64,000 bases of DNA. Origin: Pelomonas sp. Root405 (GTDB taxonomy: Bacteria > Pseudomonadota > Gammaproteobacteria > Burkholderiales > Burkholderiaceae_C). The stretch is taken from contig NZ_LMDU01000001.1 of assembly GCF_001425165.1 (NCBI RefSeq), positions 1,333,311-1,397,310 of the forward strand, read 5' to 3'. The position numbers and the translations under genes are program-made. Below, in pieces: positions 7,558 to 17,905 of this stretch (the stretch's first letter is position 1; each line of letters opens with the position of its first letter). The notes beneath the pieces were generated by a model, which was not told where the DNA came from, did no database searches, and saw nothing but the letters and a program-made list of their open reading frames with translations.

Positions 7558-9987
7558 TCAGCCGCGCAGGCGGGCGCCAACTTGATTGCTGGCCGCGGCG
7601 ACGATGGCTGCAACAGCAGCTTCGATGCGCTCATCGGTCAGCGTGGCTTCGTCATCAAGCAGCTCCAGGCGGACGGCCAAGGAACGCTCGTCGGCCTGAA
7701 GGTCGGTCGTCGAACCGACCGCGGGCTTGAAGACGTCGAAGAGCTTGGCCGAGCGCAGCAGCGCGCCGCCGGCAGTGGTGATCGAGGTCATCAGCGCATC
7801 GTGTGGCGTGCTGTCCTTGACGACCAGCGCCAAGTCGCGCTGCACGGACTGCTGGCGCGGCAGCGGCTGGCCTTGCGGCAGCGTGCGCAGCAGCGCGGCG
7901 TCGAGGTTCAGCTCAAACACGACGGGCGCGCCGCCGCTGATCTCGTAGCCCTGGCGCCAGCGCGGGTGCAGTTCACCGACGATGCCGATGACGACTCCGT
8001 TCAGGCTTGCACGCGCGCTGCGGCCCGGGTGCAGGGCGGGGTGTTCAGCAGCTTCAAAGGTCAGCGCTTGCGGTGCGAACAGTGCTTCCAGGTCGCCTTT
8101 CACGTCGAAGAAATCGACGGCGCGGTCACGCTGACTCCACTGCTGCTGATCGACCGGGCCCCAGGCCAGCCCGCCCAGACGCAAAGGTTGTTCGATGCCC
8201 GCCACGCTGAGCGGTCCGCTGGCCACACCGGCATCGCGCTTGAAAACGCGGCCCAATTCAAAGACGCGCACACGTGTGGCGCGGCGCGCCTGGTTGTGTC
8301 GCAGGACCTGCACGAGGCTGCCGATCAGGCTGGTGCGCATCACCGACAGCGGCGCCGCGATGGGGTTGAGCAGGCGGATCGGTTCGGTTACGCCGGCCAG
8401 CTCGCGCTCCCAGCGCTCTTCGACGAAGCTGAAGTTGATCGTCTCGAAGTAGTCGCGCGCGGCCACGGCGCGCCGCAGCGCGTGAGTGGACTGGCGCGAC
8501 TCCGAGCCGGTGCGACCGACGATGGGCGCCAGCGGGGCAGTGGACGGTAGCGAGGGGTAGCCCAGCACGCGGATGACTTCCTCGATCAGGTCTTCCTCGA
8601 TCAGGATGTCGAAGCGCCAGCTCGGCGGCGTGACGGTGATGACGCCTTCCGCCGTGGCAAAAGGCAAGCCCAGGCGCTTGAACACGCCTTCGCAGTCCGC
8701 CTGTGTGACCGGCATGCCGATGACCTTGGCCGCGCGGGCGACGCGCAGCGCCACCGGCTTGCGCACCGGCACGTTCGGCGACTGGTCGTCCATCGGGCCG
8801 ACCTTGGTTTCGGCCGTGCCGCAGATGTCGACGATAAGCTGCGTGATGCGCTCGATGTGCTCGACGGTTTGCGACGCATCGACGCCGCGCTCGAAGCGGT
8901 GCCCAGCATCGGTCGAGAAGTTGTAGCGGCGGCCGCGCCCCATGACGGCCTCGGGCCACCAGAAGGCGGCCTCGACGTAGATGTTGCGCGTGTCGTCCGA
9001 CACGGCGGTGTGGTCGCCACCCATGATGCCGGCGAGGGACTCGACCTCACGTGCATCGCTGATGACACCGACTTTCTCGTCAACGGTGATGGTGTTGCCG
9101 TTCAGCAGCTTGAGCTGCTCGCCGGCCTTGCCCCAGCGCACGACCAATTCGCCGCTGATTTTGTCGAGGTCGAAGATGTGCGACGGGCGGCCGTACTCGA
9201 ACATCACGTAGTTGGAGATGTCGACGAGCGCCGTGACCGGGCGCTGGCCGCAGCGTTCAAGACGCTGGACCATCCAAGCGGGAGTCTGGGCAGCGGTGTT
9301 GATGCCCTTGACGATGCGGCCCGAGAAACGGCCGCACAGGTCTGTGGCTTCGATGCGCACAGGCAGCTTGTCGTCAGTTGTCGGCTGGACCGGCGGGAAC
9401 TCGGCCTTCAGCAGTGGAGCACCGGTCAGCGCAGCGACTTCACGCGCGATGCCGAAGACGCTCAGGCCGTGGCCCAGGTTGGGCGTCAGCTTCAGTGTGA
9501 ACAGCGTGTCATCGAGGTTGAGGTGCTTGCGGATGTCTTCACCAACGACGGCATCGTCAGCCAGTTCCAACAAGCCGCCATGGTCTTCGCTGAGCTTGAG
9601 CTCGCGGGCCGAGCACAGCATGCCGAAGCTATCGACGCCGCGCAGCTTGCCGACGCCGATCTTGAAGGGCTTGGCGGCGTCGTCAGTCGGCAGCTCGGCG
9701 CCGACGGTGGCCAGCGGCACCTTGATGCCCACGCGCGCGTTCGGTGCGCCGCAGACGATTTGCAGCGGTTCCGCGCCACCAGCATTGACCTTGCAGACGC
9801 GCAGCTTGTCGGCGTTAGGGTGCTGTTCGGCTTCGAGGATCTCGGCAACGACGATGCCGTGGAAGGGCGGCGCGACGGGGCGCAGCTCTTCCACTTCCAT
9901 GCCGGACATGGTCAGCAGTTCAGCCAGGGCTTGGGTGGACAGGGGCGGGTTGCAGAACTCGCGCAGCCAGGACTCGGGGAATTGCAT
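7558..9987 (-). CDS. pheT: Phenylalanine--tRNA ligase beta subunit
   Basis: Beta chain of the heterotetrameric PheRS that charges tRNA-Phe in the cytoplasm. It has 809 residues, the normal length. The order of domains is an N-terminal segment [20 protein letters not shown], an EMAP-like tRNA-binding OB fold (about 40-150, with [13 protein letters not shown]), the B3/B4 editing domain (about 210-390, including the FERGVD region), the B5 domain, the catalytic-like core, and a C-terminal ferredoxin-fold anticodon-binding domain (about 715-808, with [20 protein letters not shown]). It is separated from pheS by only 10 bases and is translationally linked. Confidence 0.98.
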   Translation of the reverse strand: MQFPESWLREFCNPPLSTQALAELLTMSGMEVEELRPVAPPFHGIVVAEILEAEQHPNADKLRVCKVNAGGAEPLQIVCGAPNARVGIKVPLATVGAELPTDDAAKPFKIGVGKLRGVDSFGMLCSARELKLSEDHGGLLELADDAVVGEDIRKHLNLDDTLFTLKLTPNLGHGLSVFGIAREVAALTGAPLLKAEFPPVQPTTDDKLPVRIEATDLCGRFSGRIVKGINTAAQTPAWMVQRLERCGQRPVTALVDISNYVMFEYGRPSHIFDLDKISGELVVRWGKAGEQLKLLNGNTITVDEKVGVISDAREVESLAGIMGGDHTAVSDDTRNIYVEAAFWWPEAVMGRGRRYNFSTDAGHRFERGVDASQTVEHIERITQLIVDICGTAETKVGPMDDQSPNVPVRKPVALRVARAAKVIGMPVTQADCEGVFKRLGLPFATAEGVITVTPPSWRFDILIEEDLIEEVIRVLGYPSLPSTAPLAPIVGRTGSESRQSTHALRRAVAARDYFETINFSFVEERWERELAGVTEPIRLLNPIAAPLSVMRTSLIGSLVQVLRHNQARRATRVRVFELGRVFKRDAGVASGPLSVAGIEQPLRLGGLAWGPVDQQQWSQRDRAVDFFDVKGDLEALFAPQALTFEAAEHPALHPGRSARASLNGVVIGIVGELHPRWRQGYEISGGAPVVFELNLDAALLRTLPQGQPLPRQQSVQRDLALVVKDSTPHDALMTSITTAGGALLRSAKLFDVFKPAVGSTTDLQADERSLAVRLELLDDEATLTDERIEAAVAAIVAAASNQVGARLRG

Positions 9988-9997
9988 AACGGTCTAG

Positions 9998-11041
9998 TTA
10001 CTTGAACTGCGAGAGAAAGCGGAGGTCGCCGTCGAAGAAGGCGCGCAGATCGTTGACGCCATAGCGCAGCATCGCCAAGCGGTCGATGCCGGAGCCGAAA
10101 GCGAAGCCGATGTAGCGCTCCGGGTCCAGGCCCATGTTGCGAATCACCTGCGGGTGCACCTGGCCGGAGCCGGACACCTCCAGCCAGCGGCCCTTCAGCG
10201 GGCCGGTCTCAAACATGATGTCGATTTCGGCGCTCGGCTCGGTGAACGGGAAGTAGCTGGGGCGAAAGCGCAGCTGCAGCTGGTCGGTCTCAAAAAAGGC
10301 GGTGATGAAGTTGAGGTAGACCGCCTTCAGGTCCTTGAAGCTGATGTTGTCGCCGACCCACAGGCCTTCGACTTGGTGGAACATCGGCGAGTGGGTCGCG
10401 TCGCTGTCGACGCGGTAGGTGCGGCCCGGCGCGATGACGCGGATCTCCGGCATGGTGTCCTGGCCGGAGTAGCGTTTGGCGTGGGCCTGCGCGTAGCGGA
10501 TCTGCATCGGGCTGGTGTGCGGGCGCAGGTTCAGCCAGGCGCCGTTCTCGTCCTTCATGTCGACGTAGAACGTGTCCTGCATGGAGCGAGCAGGGTGGTT
10601 CTCAGGGTTGTTCAGGGCCGAGAAGCTGTACCAGTCGGTCTCGATCTCGGGACCGTCGGCCACATCGAAACCCATGGACGAGAAGATGGCCTCGATGCGC
10701 TCCATGGCGCGCGTGATCGGATGCAGGCCGCCCGTGCCGCGCTGGCGGCCGGGCAGGGTCACGTCCAGCGCCTCTGCCTTGAGCTGCTTTTCCAATTCCG
10801 CAGCTGCCAGCGCATCGCGGCGGGCGGTCAAGGCGGCTTCGATGCCGACCTTGAGCTGGTTGATCTCGGCGCCGCGGGTCTTCTTTTCCTCGATGCTGAG
10901 GGCACCCAGACCCTTCATCAGTTCGGTCACACGACCGGACTTGCCGAGGAAGCGGGCCTTGGCGTTCTCCAGTTCGGCGGGCGTGGGCGCGGCGGCGAAA
11001 TCAGCCGTGGCCGCTTGCAGCAAAGCGTCGAGATCAGTCAT
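9998..11041 (-). CDS. pheS: Phenylalanine--tRNA ligase alpha subunit
   Basis: Catalytic alpha chain of PheRS, a class II aminoacyl-tRNA synthetase, 347 residues. The start at 11041 gives [20 protein letters not shown], the normal N-terminal coiled-coil arm; the frame is open further upstream but that part contains a terminator hairpin. Class II motifs are visible: [12 protein letters not shown] (motif 2 side), [11 protein letters not shown], and [13 protein letters not shown] near the C-terminus (motif 3). The upstream hairpin (11054-11088) probably adjusts how much transcription from thrS-rplT reaches pheST. Confidence 0.98.
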   Translation of the reverse strand: MTDLDALLQAATADFAAAPTPAELENAKARFLGKSGRVTELMKGLGALSIEEKKTRGAEINQLKVGIEAALTARRDALAAAELEKQLKAEALDVTLPGRQRGTGGLHPITRAMERIEAIFSSMGFDVADGPEIETDWYSFSALNNPENHPARSMQDTFYVDMKDENGAWLNLRPHTSPMQIRYAQAHAKRYSGQDTMPEIRVIAPGRTYRVDSDATHSPMFHQVEGLWVGDNISFKDLKAVYLNFITAFFETDQLQLRFRPSYFPFTEPSAEIDIMFETGPLKGRWLEVSGSGQVHPQVIRNMGLDPERYIGFAFGSGIDRLAMLRYGVNDLRAFFDGDLRFLSQFK

Positions 11042-11053
11042 TCGGGAAGCACA

Positions 11054-11088
11054 AATAAAAAGGGGCCGACCACGATGGGCCGGCCCCT
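11054..11088 (-). terminator. Intrinsic terminator/attenuator between rplT and pheS
   Basis: On the minus strand a GGGGCCG...CGGCCCC stem is followed by TTTTTATTT, ending about 13 bases before the pheS ATG. A separate CTCCGG-TTCGCG-CCGGAG hairpin precedes it (about 11100-11117). No Phe-rich leader peptide is visible, so a pheL-type ribosome attenuation mechanism is not supported. Partial read-through termination is the simpler explanation. Confidence 0.75.
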
Positions 11089-11128
11089 GAACAGTTGCGG
11101 CTCCGGCGCGAACCGGAGCTGATCGCAA

Positions 11129-11485
11129 TCAGGCGAGCGCGGCCTTCACCTTGGCGAAGATGCTGGCAAAACCAGCCGGATCGTTGACGGCCAGATCGGC
11201 GAGGACCTTGCGGTCGATCTCGATCTGGGCCTTCTTCAGACCCGCCACGAACTTGCTGTAGGACAGACCCAGACCACGCGATGCAGCGTTGATACGGGCA
11301 ATCCAGAGCTGGCGGAAGACGCGCTTCTTGGTACGACGGTCACGGTAGGCGTATTGGCCCGCCTTCATCACCGCCTGCTTGGCGATGCGGAAGACGTTCT
11401 TACGGCGACCCCGGAAGCCCTTGGCCAGAGCCAAGACCTTCTTGTGACGGGCACGAGCGGTTACACCACGTTTGACGCGAGGCAT
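11129..11485 (-). CDS. rplT: 50S ribosomal protein L20
   Basis: 118-residue 23S rRNA-binding protein needed for early 50S assembly and, in other bacteria, a translational repressor of its own operon. It is recognised from [20 protein letters not shown] and the [20 protein letters not shown] helix, with [20 protein letters not shown] in the C-terminal domain. It lies 27 bases after rpmI in the conserved infC-rpmI-rplT order. Confidence 0.99.
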   Translation of the reverse strand: MPRVKRGVTARARHKKVLALAKGFRGRRKNVFRIAKQAVMKAGQYAYRDRRTKKRVFRQLWIARINAASRGLGLSYSKFVAGLKKAQIEIDRKVLADLAVNDPAGFASIFAKVKAALA

Positions 11486-11512
11486 TGTGTTTCTCCTTGA
11501 GTCAGTGGTGGA

Positions 11513-11716
11513 TTACAGGCCAGCAAAGGGCAGCATCTGAGCGATGTGTCCCATGTTGGTTTCGTGCACGGCGACCGAACCGCGAAGCTGACGCTTGTTC
11601 TTGGTGGTCTTCTTGGTCAGGATGTGGCGCTTGAACGCCTGACCGCGCTTGACGGTGCCACCCGGACGAACGCGAAAACGCTTTTTCGCGCTGCTCTTGG
11701 TCTTCATTTTGGGCAT
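11513..11716 (-). CDS. rpmI: 50S ribosomal protein L35
   Basis: 67-residue basic ribosomal protein starting [20 protein letters not shown], which is diagnostic for L35. It sits between infC and rplT as in nearly all proteobacteria and carries an AAGGAG-type ribosome binding site. Confidence 0.98.
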   Translation of the reverse strand: MPKMKTKSSAKKRFRVRPGGTVKRGQAFKRHILTKKTTKNKRQLRGSVAVHETNMGHIAQMLPFAGL

Positions 11717-11836
11717 GTTGATGCTCCTTCTAAGTGTGTCCCTGGGGCGATACCGGTGAGCCCGGCATGCTTGTTGGCCTCAGGAGACTTGTGAACTGGC
11801 CGGCGACCAAACCGACCAGTCAAACCTGTTTGGGTC

Positions 11837-12382
11837 TCAGCGCTTTTTCGGTGCCAGGACCATGATCATTTGCCGACCTTCGAGCTTCGGCATGTTCTCA
11901 ACGATTGCCACGTCGGCCAGCTCATCGCGAATCCGCTCCAGCAGGCGCATGCCGATGTCCTGGTGGGTAATCTCGCGGCCCCTGTAGCGCAGCGTGACCT
12001 TGCCTTTGTCGCCGTCTTCGGCGATGAAGCGGCGCAGATTGCGCATCTTGATCTGGTAGTCGCCTTCGTCCGTGCCCGGGCGGAACTTGACTTCCTTGAT
12101 CTCGATGATCTTCTGCTTGGACTTGGCTTCGGCAGCGCGCTTTTGCTCCTGGTACTTGAACTTGCCGTAGTCCATCAACCGGCAGACCGGCGGATTGGCA
12201 GTGGCAGAGATCTCGACCAGATCCACATCCATGTCGCCCGCCATGCGCAGGGCTTCCTGGATGCTGACGACGCCGATGGGTTCGTTCTCGGGGCCGTTCA
12301 GACGGACTTCGGGAGCCATGATTTCGCGGTTCAACCGGTGCTTGCGCTCCGGAATAGCACGACGGTCGGCAAACGTAGCGAT
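11837..12382 (-). CDS. infC: Translation initiation factor IF-3, ATC start codon
   Basis: IF3 keeps the 30S subunit free and discriminates against non-canonical start codons. The conserved N-terminus [20 protein letters not shown] lies upstream of the first ATG and can be reached only from an ATC codon at 12380-12382, preceded by AAAGG. From that start the product has 181 residues, the usual length; starting at the first in-frame ATG (after REI) would cut off the N-terminal domain's beginning. A rare AUU/AUC/AUA start is a known hallmark of infC, because IF3 represses initiation at such codons and so controls its own synthesis. The linker [20 protein letters not shown] and the C-terminal domain are intact. 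Confidence 0.95.
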   Translation of the reverse strand: MATFADRRAIPERKHRLNREIMAPEVRLNGPENEPIGVVSIQEALRMAGDMDVDLVEISATANPPVCRLMDYGKFKYQEQKRAAEAKSKQKIIEIKEVKFRPGTDEGDYQIKMRNLRRFIAEDGDKGKVTLRYRGREITHQDIGMRLLERIRDELADVAIVENMPKLEGRQMIMVLAPKKR

Positions 12383-12451
12383 GGTGTAGACCTTTCAAAG
12401 AGCCCCAAGGCGAAGGGCTCAAACAAAACAAATCGCGCCCGGCGGGCTGGT

Positions 12452-14359
12452 TCAGACCTTGTTGGTGATGTCTGCGGAGATCCGGTTGAGGAAGTCCTGC
12501 AGGGGCATCACGCCGAGATCCTGGTTGCCACGGGCGCGTACCGCAACGCTGCCATTCGCCTTTTCCTTGTCGCCTACGACGAGGATGTACGGCAGCTTTT
12601 GCATTGAATGCTGGCGGATTTTATAGGTGATCTTCTCGTTGCGCAAATCGGCTGAAGCCCTAAGCCCTTGTTTTTGCAGCGATTTCACAATTTCAGACAC
12701 GTAATCGGCCTGCGCGTCGGTGATATTGGCCACGACGACCTGTGTTGGTGCGAGCCAGACGGGCAGGGCGCCTGCGTGCTGCTCGATCAGGATGCCGATG
12801 AAACGCTCCAGGCTGCCAACGATGGCACGGTGCAGCATGACGGGTGCCTTGTGCTGGCCGTCTTCGTCGACGAACTCGGCCCCCAGGCGCACCGTCATGT
12901 TGAAGTCGACCTGCATGGTGCCGCACTGCCATTCGCGGCCGAGCGCGTCCTTCAGCGTGTACTCGATCTTCGGGCCGTAGAAGGCACCGTCCCCGGGCGC
13001 CAGGATGTAGGCGACGCCGGCACGGCGCAGGCTTTCCATCAACGCATGCTCGGCCTTGTCCCACAGCTCGTCAGAGCCGATACGCGCCTCGGGACGCGTT
13101 GCCACCTTGTAGAGGATGTCGGTGAAGCCGAAGTCCTGGTAGACCTTCTGAAGCAGCTCGGTGTAGGCCACGCACTCGGGCAGGATCTGGTCTTCCGTGC
13201 AGAAGATGTGGCCGTCGTCCTGGGTGAAGGCACGCACGCGCATGATGCCGTGCAGGCCGCCCGACGGCTCGTTGCGGTGGCACTGGCCGAACTCGCCGTA
13301 GCGCAGCGGCAGGTCGCGGTAGCTCTTCACGCCCTGCTTGAAGATCAGGATGTGGCCCGGGCAGTTCATCGGCTTGAGCGCGTACTCGCGCTTCTCGCTC
13401 TCGGTCGTGAACATGGCGTCCCGGTACTTCTCCCAGTGGCCGGACTTTTCCCACAGCGTGCGATCCACGATCTGCGGCCCCTTGACCTCCTGGTAGCCGT
13501 TGTCCTGGTAGACACGGCGCATGTACTGCTCCACCTGTTGCCACAGCGTCCAGCCTTTGGGGTGCCAGAACACCGTGCCGGGCGATGCTTCCTCCATGTG
13601 GAACAGGTCCAGTTCCTTGCCGAGCTTGCGGTGGTCACGCTTCTCGGCTTCTTCCAGGCGGACGAGGTATTTCTGCAGGTCGTCCTTGCTCGCCCACGCC
13701 GTGCCGTAGATGCGTTGCAGCATCTCGTTGCGGTGGTCGCCGCGCCAGTAGGCGCCAGCCACCTTCATCAGCTTGAAGTGCTTGAGCTTGCCCGTGCTGG
13801 GCACGTGCGGGCCGCGGCAGAGGTCCTCGAAAGCGCCCTCGGCGTACAGCGACACATCCTGGTCGGCCGGAATGCTCTCGATGATCTCGGCTTTGTAAGC
13901 CTCGCCCATGGCCTTGAAGTGGGCCACGGCCTCGTCGCGCGGCAGGACGCGGCGTGAGACCTTCTCGTCCTTCTTGGCCAGTTCGGTCATCTTGGCCTCG
14001 ATGGCCGCGAGGTCCTCCGGCGTAAAGGGGCGCTTGTAGGCAAAGTCGTAATAGAAGCCGTTCTCGATGACCGGGCCGATGGTGACCTGGGCTTCGGGGT
14101 AGAGCGACTTGACCGCATAGGCCAGCAGGTGAGCCGTCGAGTGGCGGATCAGCTCCAGGCCGTCGGCGTCCTTTTCGGTGACGATGGCGAGCCGGACGTC
14201 ATGGTCGATGACGTGGCTGAGGTCAACGACCTTGCCGTCGACCTTGCCGCCGAGAGCGGCCTTGGCGAGGCCGGCGCCGATGCTGGCGGCGACGTCGCCG
14301 ACAGACAGCGCGGCGGGAAACTCACGGCGCGAGCCGTCGGGAAGTTGGATGGAAATCAT
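12452..14359 (-). CDS. thrS: Threonine--tRNA ligase
   Basis: Class II synthetase that charges tRNA-Thr, 635 residues. The order is a TGS domain (1-61), an N2 editing domain with HSTAH (73-77) where the two histidines clear mis-charged serine, a catalytic core with [13 protein letters not shown] (zinc-ligand Cys at 333), and a C-terminal anticodon-binding domain (about 535-635, with [15 protein letters not shown]). The ATG at 14359 follows a terminator hairpin and a Thr-rich leader peptide, so expression should respond to charged tRNA-Thr levels. It heads the thrS-infC-rpmI-rplT operon. Confidence 0.98.
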   Translation of the reverse strand: MISIQLPDGSRREFPAALSVGDVAASIGAGLAKAALGGKVDGKVVDLSHVIDHDVRLAIVTEKDADGLELIRHSTAHLLAYAVKSLYPEAQVTIGPVIENGFYYDFAYKRPFTPEDLAAIEAKMTELAKKDEKVSRRVLPRDEAVAHFKAMGEAYKAEIIESIPADQDVSLYAEGAFEDLCRGPHVPSTGKLKHFKLMKVAGAYWRGDHRNEMLQRIYGTAWASKDDLQKYLVRLEEAEKRDHRKLGKELDLFHMEEASPGTVFWHPKGWTLWQQVEQYMRRVYQDNGYQEVKGPQIVDRTLWEKSGHWEKYRDAMFTTESEKREYALKPMNCPGHILIFKQGVKSYRDLPLRYGEFGQCHRNEPSGGLHGIMRVRAFTQDDGHIFCTEDQILPECVAYTELLQKVYQDFGFTDILYKVATRPEARIGSDELWDKAEHALMESLRRAGVAYILAPGDGAFYGPKIEYTLKDALGREWQCGTMQVDFNMTVRLGAEFVDEDGQHKAPVMLHRAIVGSLERFIGILIEQHAGALPVWLAPTQVVVANITDAQADYVSEIVKSLQKQGLRASADLRNEKITYKIRQHSMQKLPYILVVGDKEKANGSVAVRARGNQDLGVMPLQDFLNRISADITNKV

Positions 14360-14384
14360 GGGGTGCTCCGTTCGGGGCAGAAAT

Positions 14385-14413
14385 GAAAAAGCGCGGCCAG
14401 GTGCCGCGCTTTT
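14385..14413 (-). terminator. Attenuator terminator in the thrS leader
   Basis: On the minus strand AAAAGCGCGGC-ACCTG-GCCGCGCTTTTT forms a strong GC stem followed by T residues. It lies between the leader-peptide stop (14457) and the thrS ATG (14359), the position expected for a transcription attenuator. Confidence 0.85.
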
Positions 14414-14456
14414 GTTCGTTGCCCGAAGGCGAGAAGACGTGACGTGCCGCGGCCGA

Positions 14457-14498
14457 CTAGTTACCGGTGAAGGTGGTGGTCGTAGTTCGCGGTGTCAT
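14457..14498 (-). CDS. thrS leader peptide (threonine-rich attenuation peptide)
   Basis: 13-codon ORF encoding [13 protein letters not shown] and then TAG. It contains seven threonines, five of them consecutive. It has a good ribosome binding site (AGAAAGG) about 10 bases upstream of the ATG. It precedes the terminator at 14385-14413 and thrS. Ribosome stalling at the Thr codons when charged tRNA-Thr is scarce would favour an antiterminator and allow thrS transcription. This is the classical logic of amino-acid operon attenuation; the alternative antiterminator pairing was not modelled. A TAGAAT hexamer at 14542-14547 (minus strand) is a possible -10 element. Confidence 0.8.
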   Translation of the reverse strand: MTPRTTTTTFTGN

Positions 14499-14544
14499 AA
14501 CCAGGGTGCCTTTCTCGCTCTTGTAAGGGGAGGGAGGCGCGATT

Positions 14545-15633
14545 CTAAAGCGGCAGGGCCGAAACGGAGTCGCGCTGCGCCAACGCCGCGAATTGGTCGG
14601 CCAGGCGCTGACTTTCCACCGCGGCCATGCGCCAGCGGCGGCGGCGCTCCTCGGCGTCCAACGCAATGAAGTCGTTGCGGTCGGGCAGTTTGGCGCCTGG
14701 CAGCCCGGCGATCCACTCGGGCGACGGGCAGAGCAGCACGACGTTGTCGAGAAAGGCCGTCGAGCCGTGTCTGGATTTAAGCGCCTTGTCCAGCCACCCC
14801 GGCACCACCTGGCGCTGGAAGTGCGGGTAGAGCACCAGCGGTGCGGTCGACGACTGCAGCGCGCGGTAGTCCAGATGCAGGTGGTAGTCGGTGATGCCGC
14901 CGTCCCAGTAGGCGCCGCGCGGCGCGCCGGGCAGGTCGTGCTGGGCCTGCAGCCAGAAGGGGATGGAGCAACTGGCCAGCAGCGCACCGCGCAGGTTGGC
15001 GCGCGACAGATGCACCTCGCGGGTGGTGAAGTCGTTCAACTTCAGCGGCAGAGGGTCGCGTGGGTCGGAGAAGACCACGCGCTCAAGAAAGCGGCCCAGC
15101 AACGGGCGCGACACGGCGTTGGCCGCAAACGCGCCGAGGTAACCCAGAGGCGTGCGCAACCTCCCTTCGCGCGCCAGCAGACCAGCGCGGCCGCGCGACG
15201 TGATCACGTGCAGCCGCAGCCGTGGATGGGCCAGCACCTCCGATTCACGGCCTTCGAAGATCTCGCCCAAGATCTCGCCGAAGCGTTTGCTGACGCCCTC
15301 GGGGCGCGGGCGCTTCTCGCCTGGCAGCACGTCGTACTGCTGCGTCACATAGGCCTCGGCCATCACATTGAACGCTTCGGCAACGTCGCGATGGGCCAAC
15401 GCTGCGGTCGCCATGCGCCATGCGCCGATGCTGGCGCCGACGAGGTGGACGGTCTGGCGGCTCTGCGCCAGCCAGTCGCCAAAGATGAAACGGTCCAGGC
15501 CGTTGAGGATCAGGCCCTTGGGACCACCCGCAGCGGCCGGAATCAGGCCGACGTCCTCCGCGCGCAGGCCCCGCTCGGCCAGCCGCGCTTTCGCGGCCGG
15601 GCCGGCAAAGACCTGCAGGGCGCCCGAACTCAT
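14545..15633 (-). CDS. Patatin-like phospholipase domain protein
   Basis: 362-residue patatin-fold acyl hydrolase. The oxyanion-hole glycine-rich region is AAAGGPKGLILNG (33-45), the nucleophile elbow is GASIG (66-70, Ser68), and the dyad aspartate lies in WDGGITDY (Asp244). These are the three features needed for a Ser-Asp dyad lipase. There is no signal peptide, so it is probably cytoplasmic. It begins 19 bases after the TonB receptor gene and may be co-transcribed with it. The natural lipid substrate is unknown. Confidence 0.82.
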   Translation of the reverse strand: MSSGALQVFAGPAAKARLAERGLRAEDVGLIPAAAGGPKGLILNGLDRFIFGDWLAQSRQTVHLVGASIGAWRMATAALAHRDVAEAFNVMAEAYVTQQYDVLPGEKRPRPEGVSKRFGEILGEIFEGRESEVLAHPRLRLHVITSRGRAGLLAREGRLRTPLGYLGAFAANAVSRPLLGRFLERVVFSDPRDPLPLKLNDFTTREVHLSRANLRGALLASCSIPFWLQAQHDLPGAPRGAYWDGGITDYHLHLDYRALQSSTAPLVLYPHFQRQVVPGWLDKALKSRHGSTAFLDNVVLLCPSPEWIAGLPGAKLPDRNDFIALDAEERRRRWRMAAVESQRLADQFAALAQRDSVSALPL

Positions 15634-15652
15634 GCCGGGAAGATAGCCGCGA

Positions 15653-17905
15653 TCAGAACTTGTGTTCCCAGTTCACCGACCACCAGGCCACCGGCTGACG
15701 ACGGTTCAGGTTGTAGTCCGGCGTGTCGATGATGACGACGCGCGTGCCCTGCTTGGGCTGGAACAGGCCGTTGACGCTGACTCGCACGCTGTCCTGCTTA
15801 CTGACCTGCATGGCCGCAAAGGCGTCCAGCGAACGCGAGGCCAGCGAAGTCTGGCTTTGGATGACGCTCTGCCTGACATCGAACTCCGGGGCGATCTGCG
15901 CGCTGAAGCCCATGTTGATCGGCAAGCTCTTGAGTCGGTAGTCCGCGCCGAAGTTGAACTGCCAGGGTTGTTGGCCCTCCAGCCGGTTGTCGGGGCCGGG
16001 AATATCAGCCACCCGCGAGCGGTAGACGTTCAGCGAGGCGCGCATATTCAGCGCGGTGCTGGGATCGAAGAGGCTTGGGAAAAGCTCGCTGGCGCGGCCC
16101 TTGATTTCCAGCTCCAGGCCCTGGGTCGTCGCCTTGGCGAGGTTGACCTGGGTGATGACGTAGCGCTGGGTGTCCGCGTAGTCCACAGTCATCAGGCGCG
16201 GGCGGTCAGTGCGGATCAGATTGGTGATGCGACGGTGGAAGACGCCGACCGACACCAAGCCACCGGCTGGCAAGTATTTCTCGTAGGCGATGTCCAGACC
16301 GGTGGCCAGCTCGGGCTTGAGGCGCGGGTTGCCGATGCGGTCGGGGCCCAGCTCGGTGTTGATGCGCGCATCCGGGCCGCGAACCTCGTAGTCCGTGTTG
16401 ACCGTCGGGCGGGCGATGAGCTGCTGTACGTCCGCTGCCTTGTAGCTGCGCGTCAAGCTGGCGCGCACCAGGTCGCGGCCCTTGGGGTTGGGTTTGAAGT
16501 TCAAGTGCAGCAGCGGGGTGGTGACCTTGCTGGTGCTGCTGAACTGGCTCCCGATGCCCTCGCTGCCCATCTTGATCTGCTCATGGCGCACGCCGCCATA
16601 CGCCGACCATTGCGGGTTGATTTCCCACTCGTCCTGCACGTAGATGGCACTGCGCATGATCGTTGCGTCAAAGGGTTGTCCTTCCACGCCGGTCAGCAGG
16701 TCCTCGAGTGCAGGGTTGGCCTTGCGGTAGTCGATCTGCTTGGTGCTGCGCGTCTCGTCGCGGGTGCGACGCTCCAACTCGGCGCCGGTCGTGACGGTAT
16801 GCGCCTCGCCAGCGTACTGGCTGTACTTGCCCGACAGCGTCGCATTGCGGTTGCGGTTCTTGCCGGAAGTGAAACGGTCGATGGCCGGCGCGCCGGCGGC
16901 ATTGCGGCCGAAGAAGCCGAAGTCGAAGTCGGCGCCACCGCTGCCCGCACCGGCGCGCAGCTCGATGCGGCGGTCTTCGCTGAACCGGTTGTTGTACTGG
17001 AGGTTGACGCGTTGAGCGGCGAAGGTGCCGCGGTTGCGCGTGGTGTCGAGCAGGCTGGGCGGCAGCACGCTCTTGCTGGGCGTGGCCGGGTCAGAGAACA
17101 GCACATCGGTGGTGTTGCTGCCCTCGTTGCGGAACTGGTTGTTGATGAAGAAGCCTTGCAGGCTCAGCGTCTCGTCGTCGCCCAGCTTCCAGTTCAAGCG
17201 TGGCGCGATGTTGATGTTGTGGCCGTAGGCGCGGTCGCGGCCGGCATTGCGCAGGCCCGTCAGGCCGCCATCGCGAACGCGCTCTCCCTCAGATTTGTTG
17301 ACGAAATTCCACTGCTGGAAGTTGATGGGCAGCACGAAGCCCAGGCCGCCCACGATGCGGTCACCGTAAGTGAATCCGGCGTTCACGACCGGCTTCTCAC
17401 TCGCATAGGCGAGGCCGACCCGCAGGTCCTTTTGCACCACGCGCGGTGCGTCCTTCAAGATGATGTTCAGCGTGCCGGCGATGGCCTGGGCGCTCTGGTC
17501 AGCCGTCGGTGCCTTGCTGACTTCCAGGCGTTCGACCTGGGCGGGGTTGAGGTTGTCGAGGCTGAAGCCCGGGGGCGCGGGCTCCCCGTTGACGAGGATT
17601 TGCGTGTAGGCGCCGCCGAGGCCACGCATGCGCAGCTGACCGCCGGAGACATTGATGCCGGGCAGCCGCTTGAGCACGTCGCTCAATTGCGTGTCGCCGT
17701 ACTTGTCCAGCTCGTCGCGCCCGTAGAGCTGCTTGGCCACGGGCTCGCGGCGGCGCAGGTCGGTGTCGGTCTGCTGGCGCGTCACCGAGACGCGCTCCAG
17801 CTGGTTGCCGGGCGCGGCGGGGGTGGCAGCGCGGTCAACCTCCTGCTGTGCCAGGACCAGGGCGGGGCTGAGCAAAAGCAGCGAGGCGAAGACGGGGGAT
17901 TTCAA
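15653..17905 (-). CDS. TonB-dependent receptor
   Basis: Outer-membrane receptor of about 750 residues. The TTG at 17905 was preferred because GGAG lies 6 bases upstream and translation then begins MKSPVFASLLLLSPALVLAQ, a normal signal peptide. An ATG at 17944 in the same frame would add an implausible Pro-rich lead. The plug domain has the usual order ELDKYGDTQLSDVLKRLPGI, RMRGLGGAYTQILVNGEPAP, and NPAQVERLEVSKAP. The barrel ends ...WSVNWEHKF with a C-terminal Phe. Residue spacing resembles siderophore or sugar receptors lacking a signalling extension. Substrate not determined. Confidence 0.9.
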   Translation of the reverse strand: MKSPVFASLLLLSPALVLAQQEVDRAATPAAPGNQLERVSVTRQQTDTDLRRREPVAKQLYGRDELDKYGDTQLSDVLKRLPGINVSGGQLRMRGLGGAYTQILVNGEPAPPGFSLDNLNPAQVERLEVSKAPTADQSAQAIAGTLNIILKDAPRVVQKDLRVGLAYASEKPVVNAGFTYGDRIVGGLGFVLPINFQQWNFVNKSEGERVRDGGLTGLRNAGRDRAYGHNINIAPRLNWKLGDDETLSLQGFFINNQFRNEGSNTTDVLFSDPATPSKSVLPPSLLDTTRNRGTFAAQRVNLQYNNRFSEDRRIELRAGAGSGGADFDFGFFGRNAAGAPAIDRFTSGKNRNRNATLSGKYSQYAGEAHTVTTGAELERRTRDETRSTKQIDYRKANPALEDLLTGVEGQPFDATIMRSAIYVQDEWEINPQWSAYGGVRHEQIKMGSEGIGSQFSSTSKVTTPLLHLNFKPNPKGRDLVRASLTRSYKAADVQQLIARPTVNTDYEVRGPDARINTELGPDRIGNPRLKPELATGLDIAYEKYLPAGGLVSVGVFHRRITNLIRTDRPRLMTVDYADTQRYVITQVNLAKATTQGLELEIKGRASELFPSLFDPSTALNMRASLNVYRSRVADIPGPDNRLEGQQPWQFNFGADYRLKSLPINMGFSAQIAPEFDVRQSVIQSQTSLASRSLDAFAAMQVSKQDSVRVSVNGLFQPKQGTRVVIIDTPDYNLNRRQPVAWWSVNWEHKF

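Noticed and set aside
11042-11128. pheL-like leader peptide before pheS
   Set aside because: The open frame continuing upstream of pheS contains one Phe only and spans the terminator; no Phe-rich short ORF exists.
14360-14500. T-box riboswitch in front of thrS
   Set aside because: No T-box sequence or specifier stem was seen; the Thr-rich leader peptide with terminator explains the region better.
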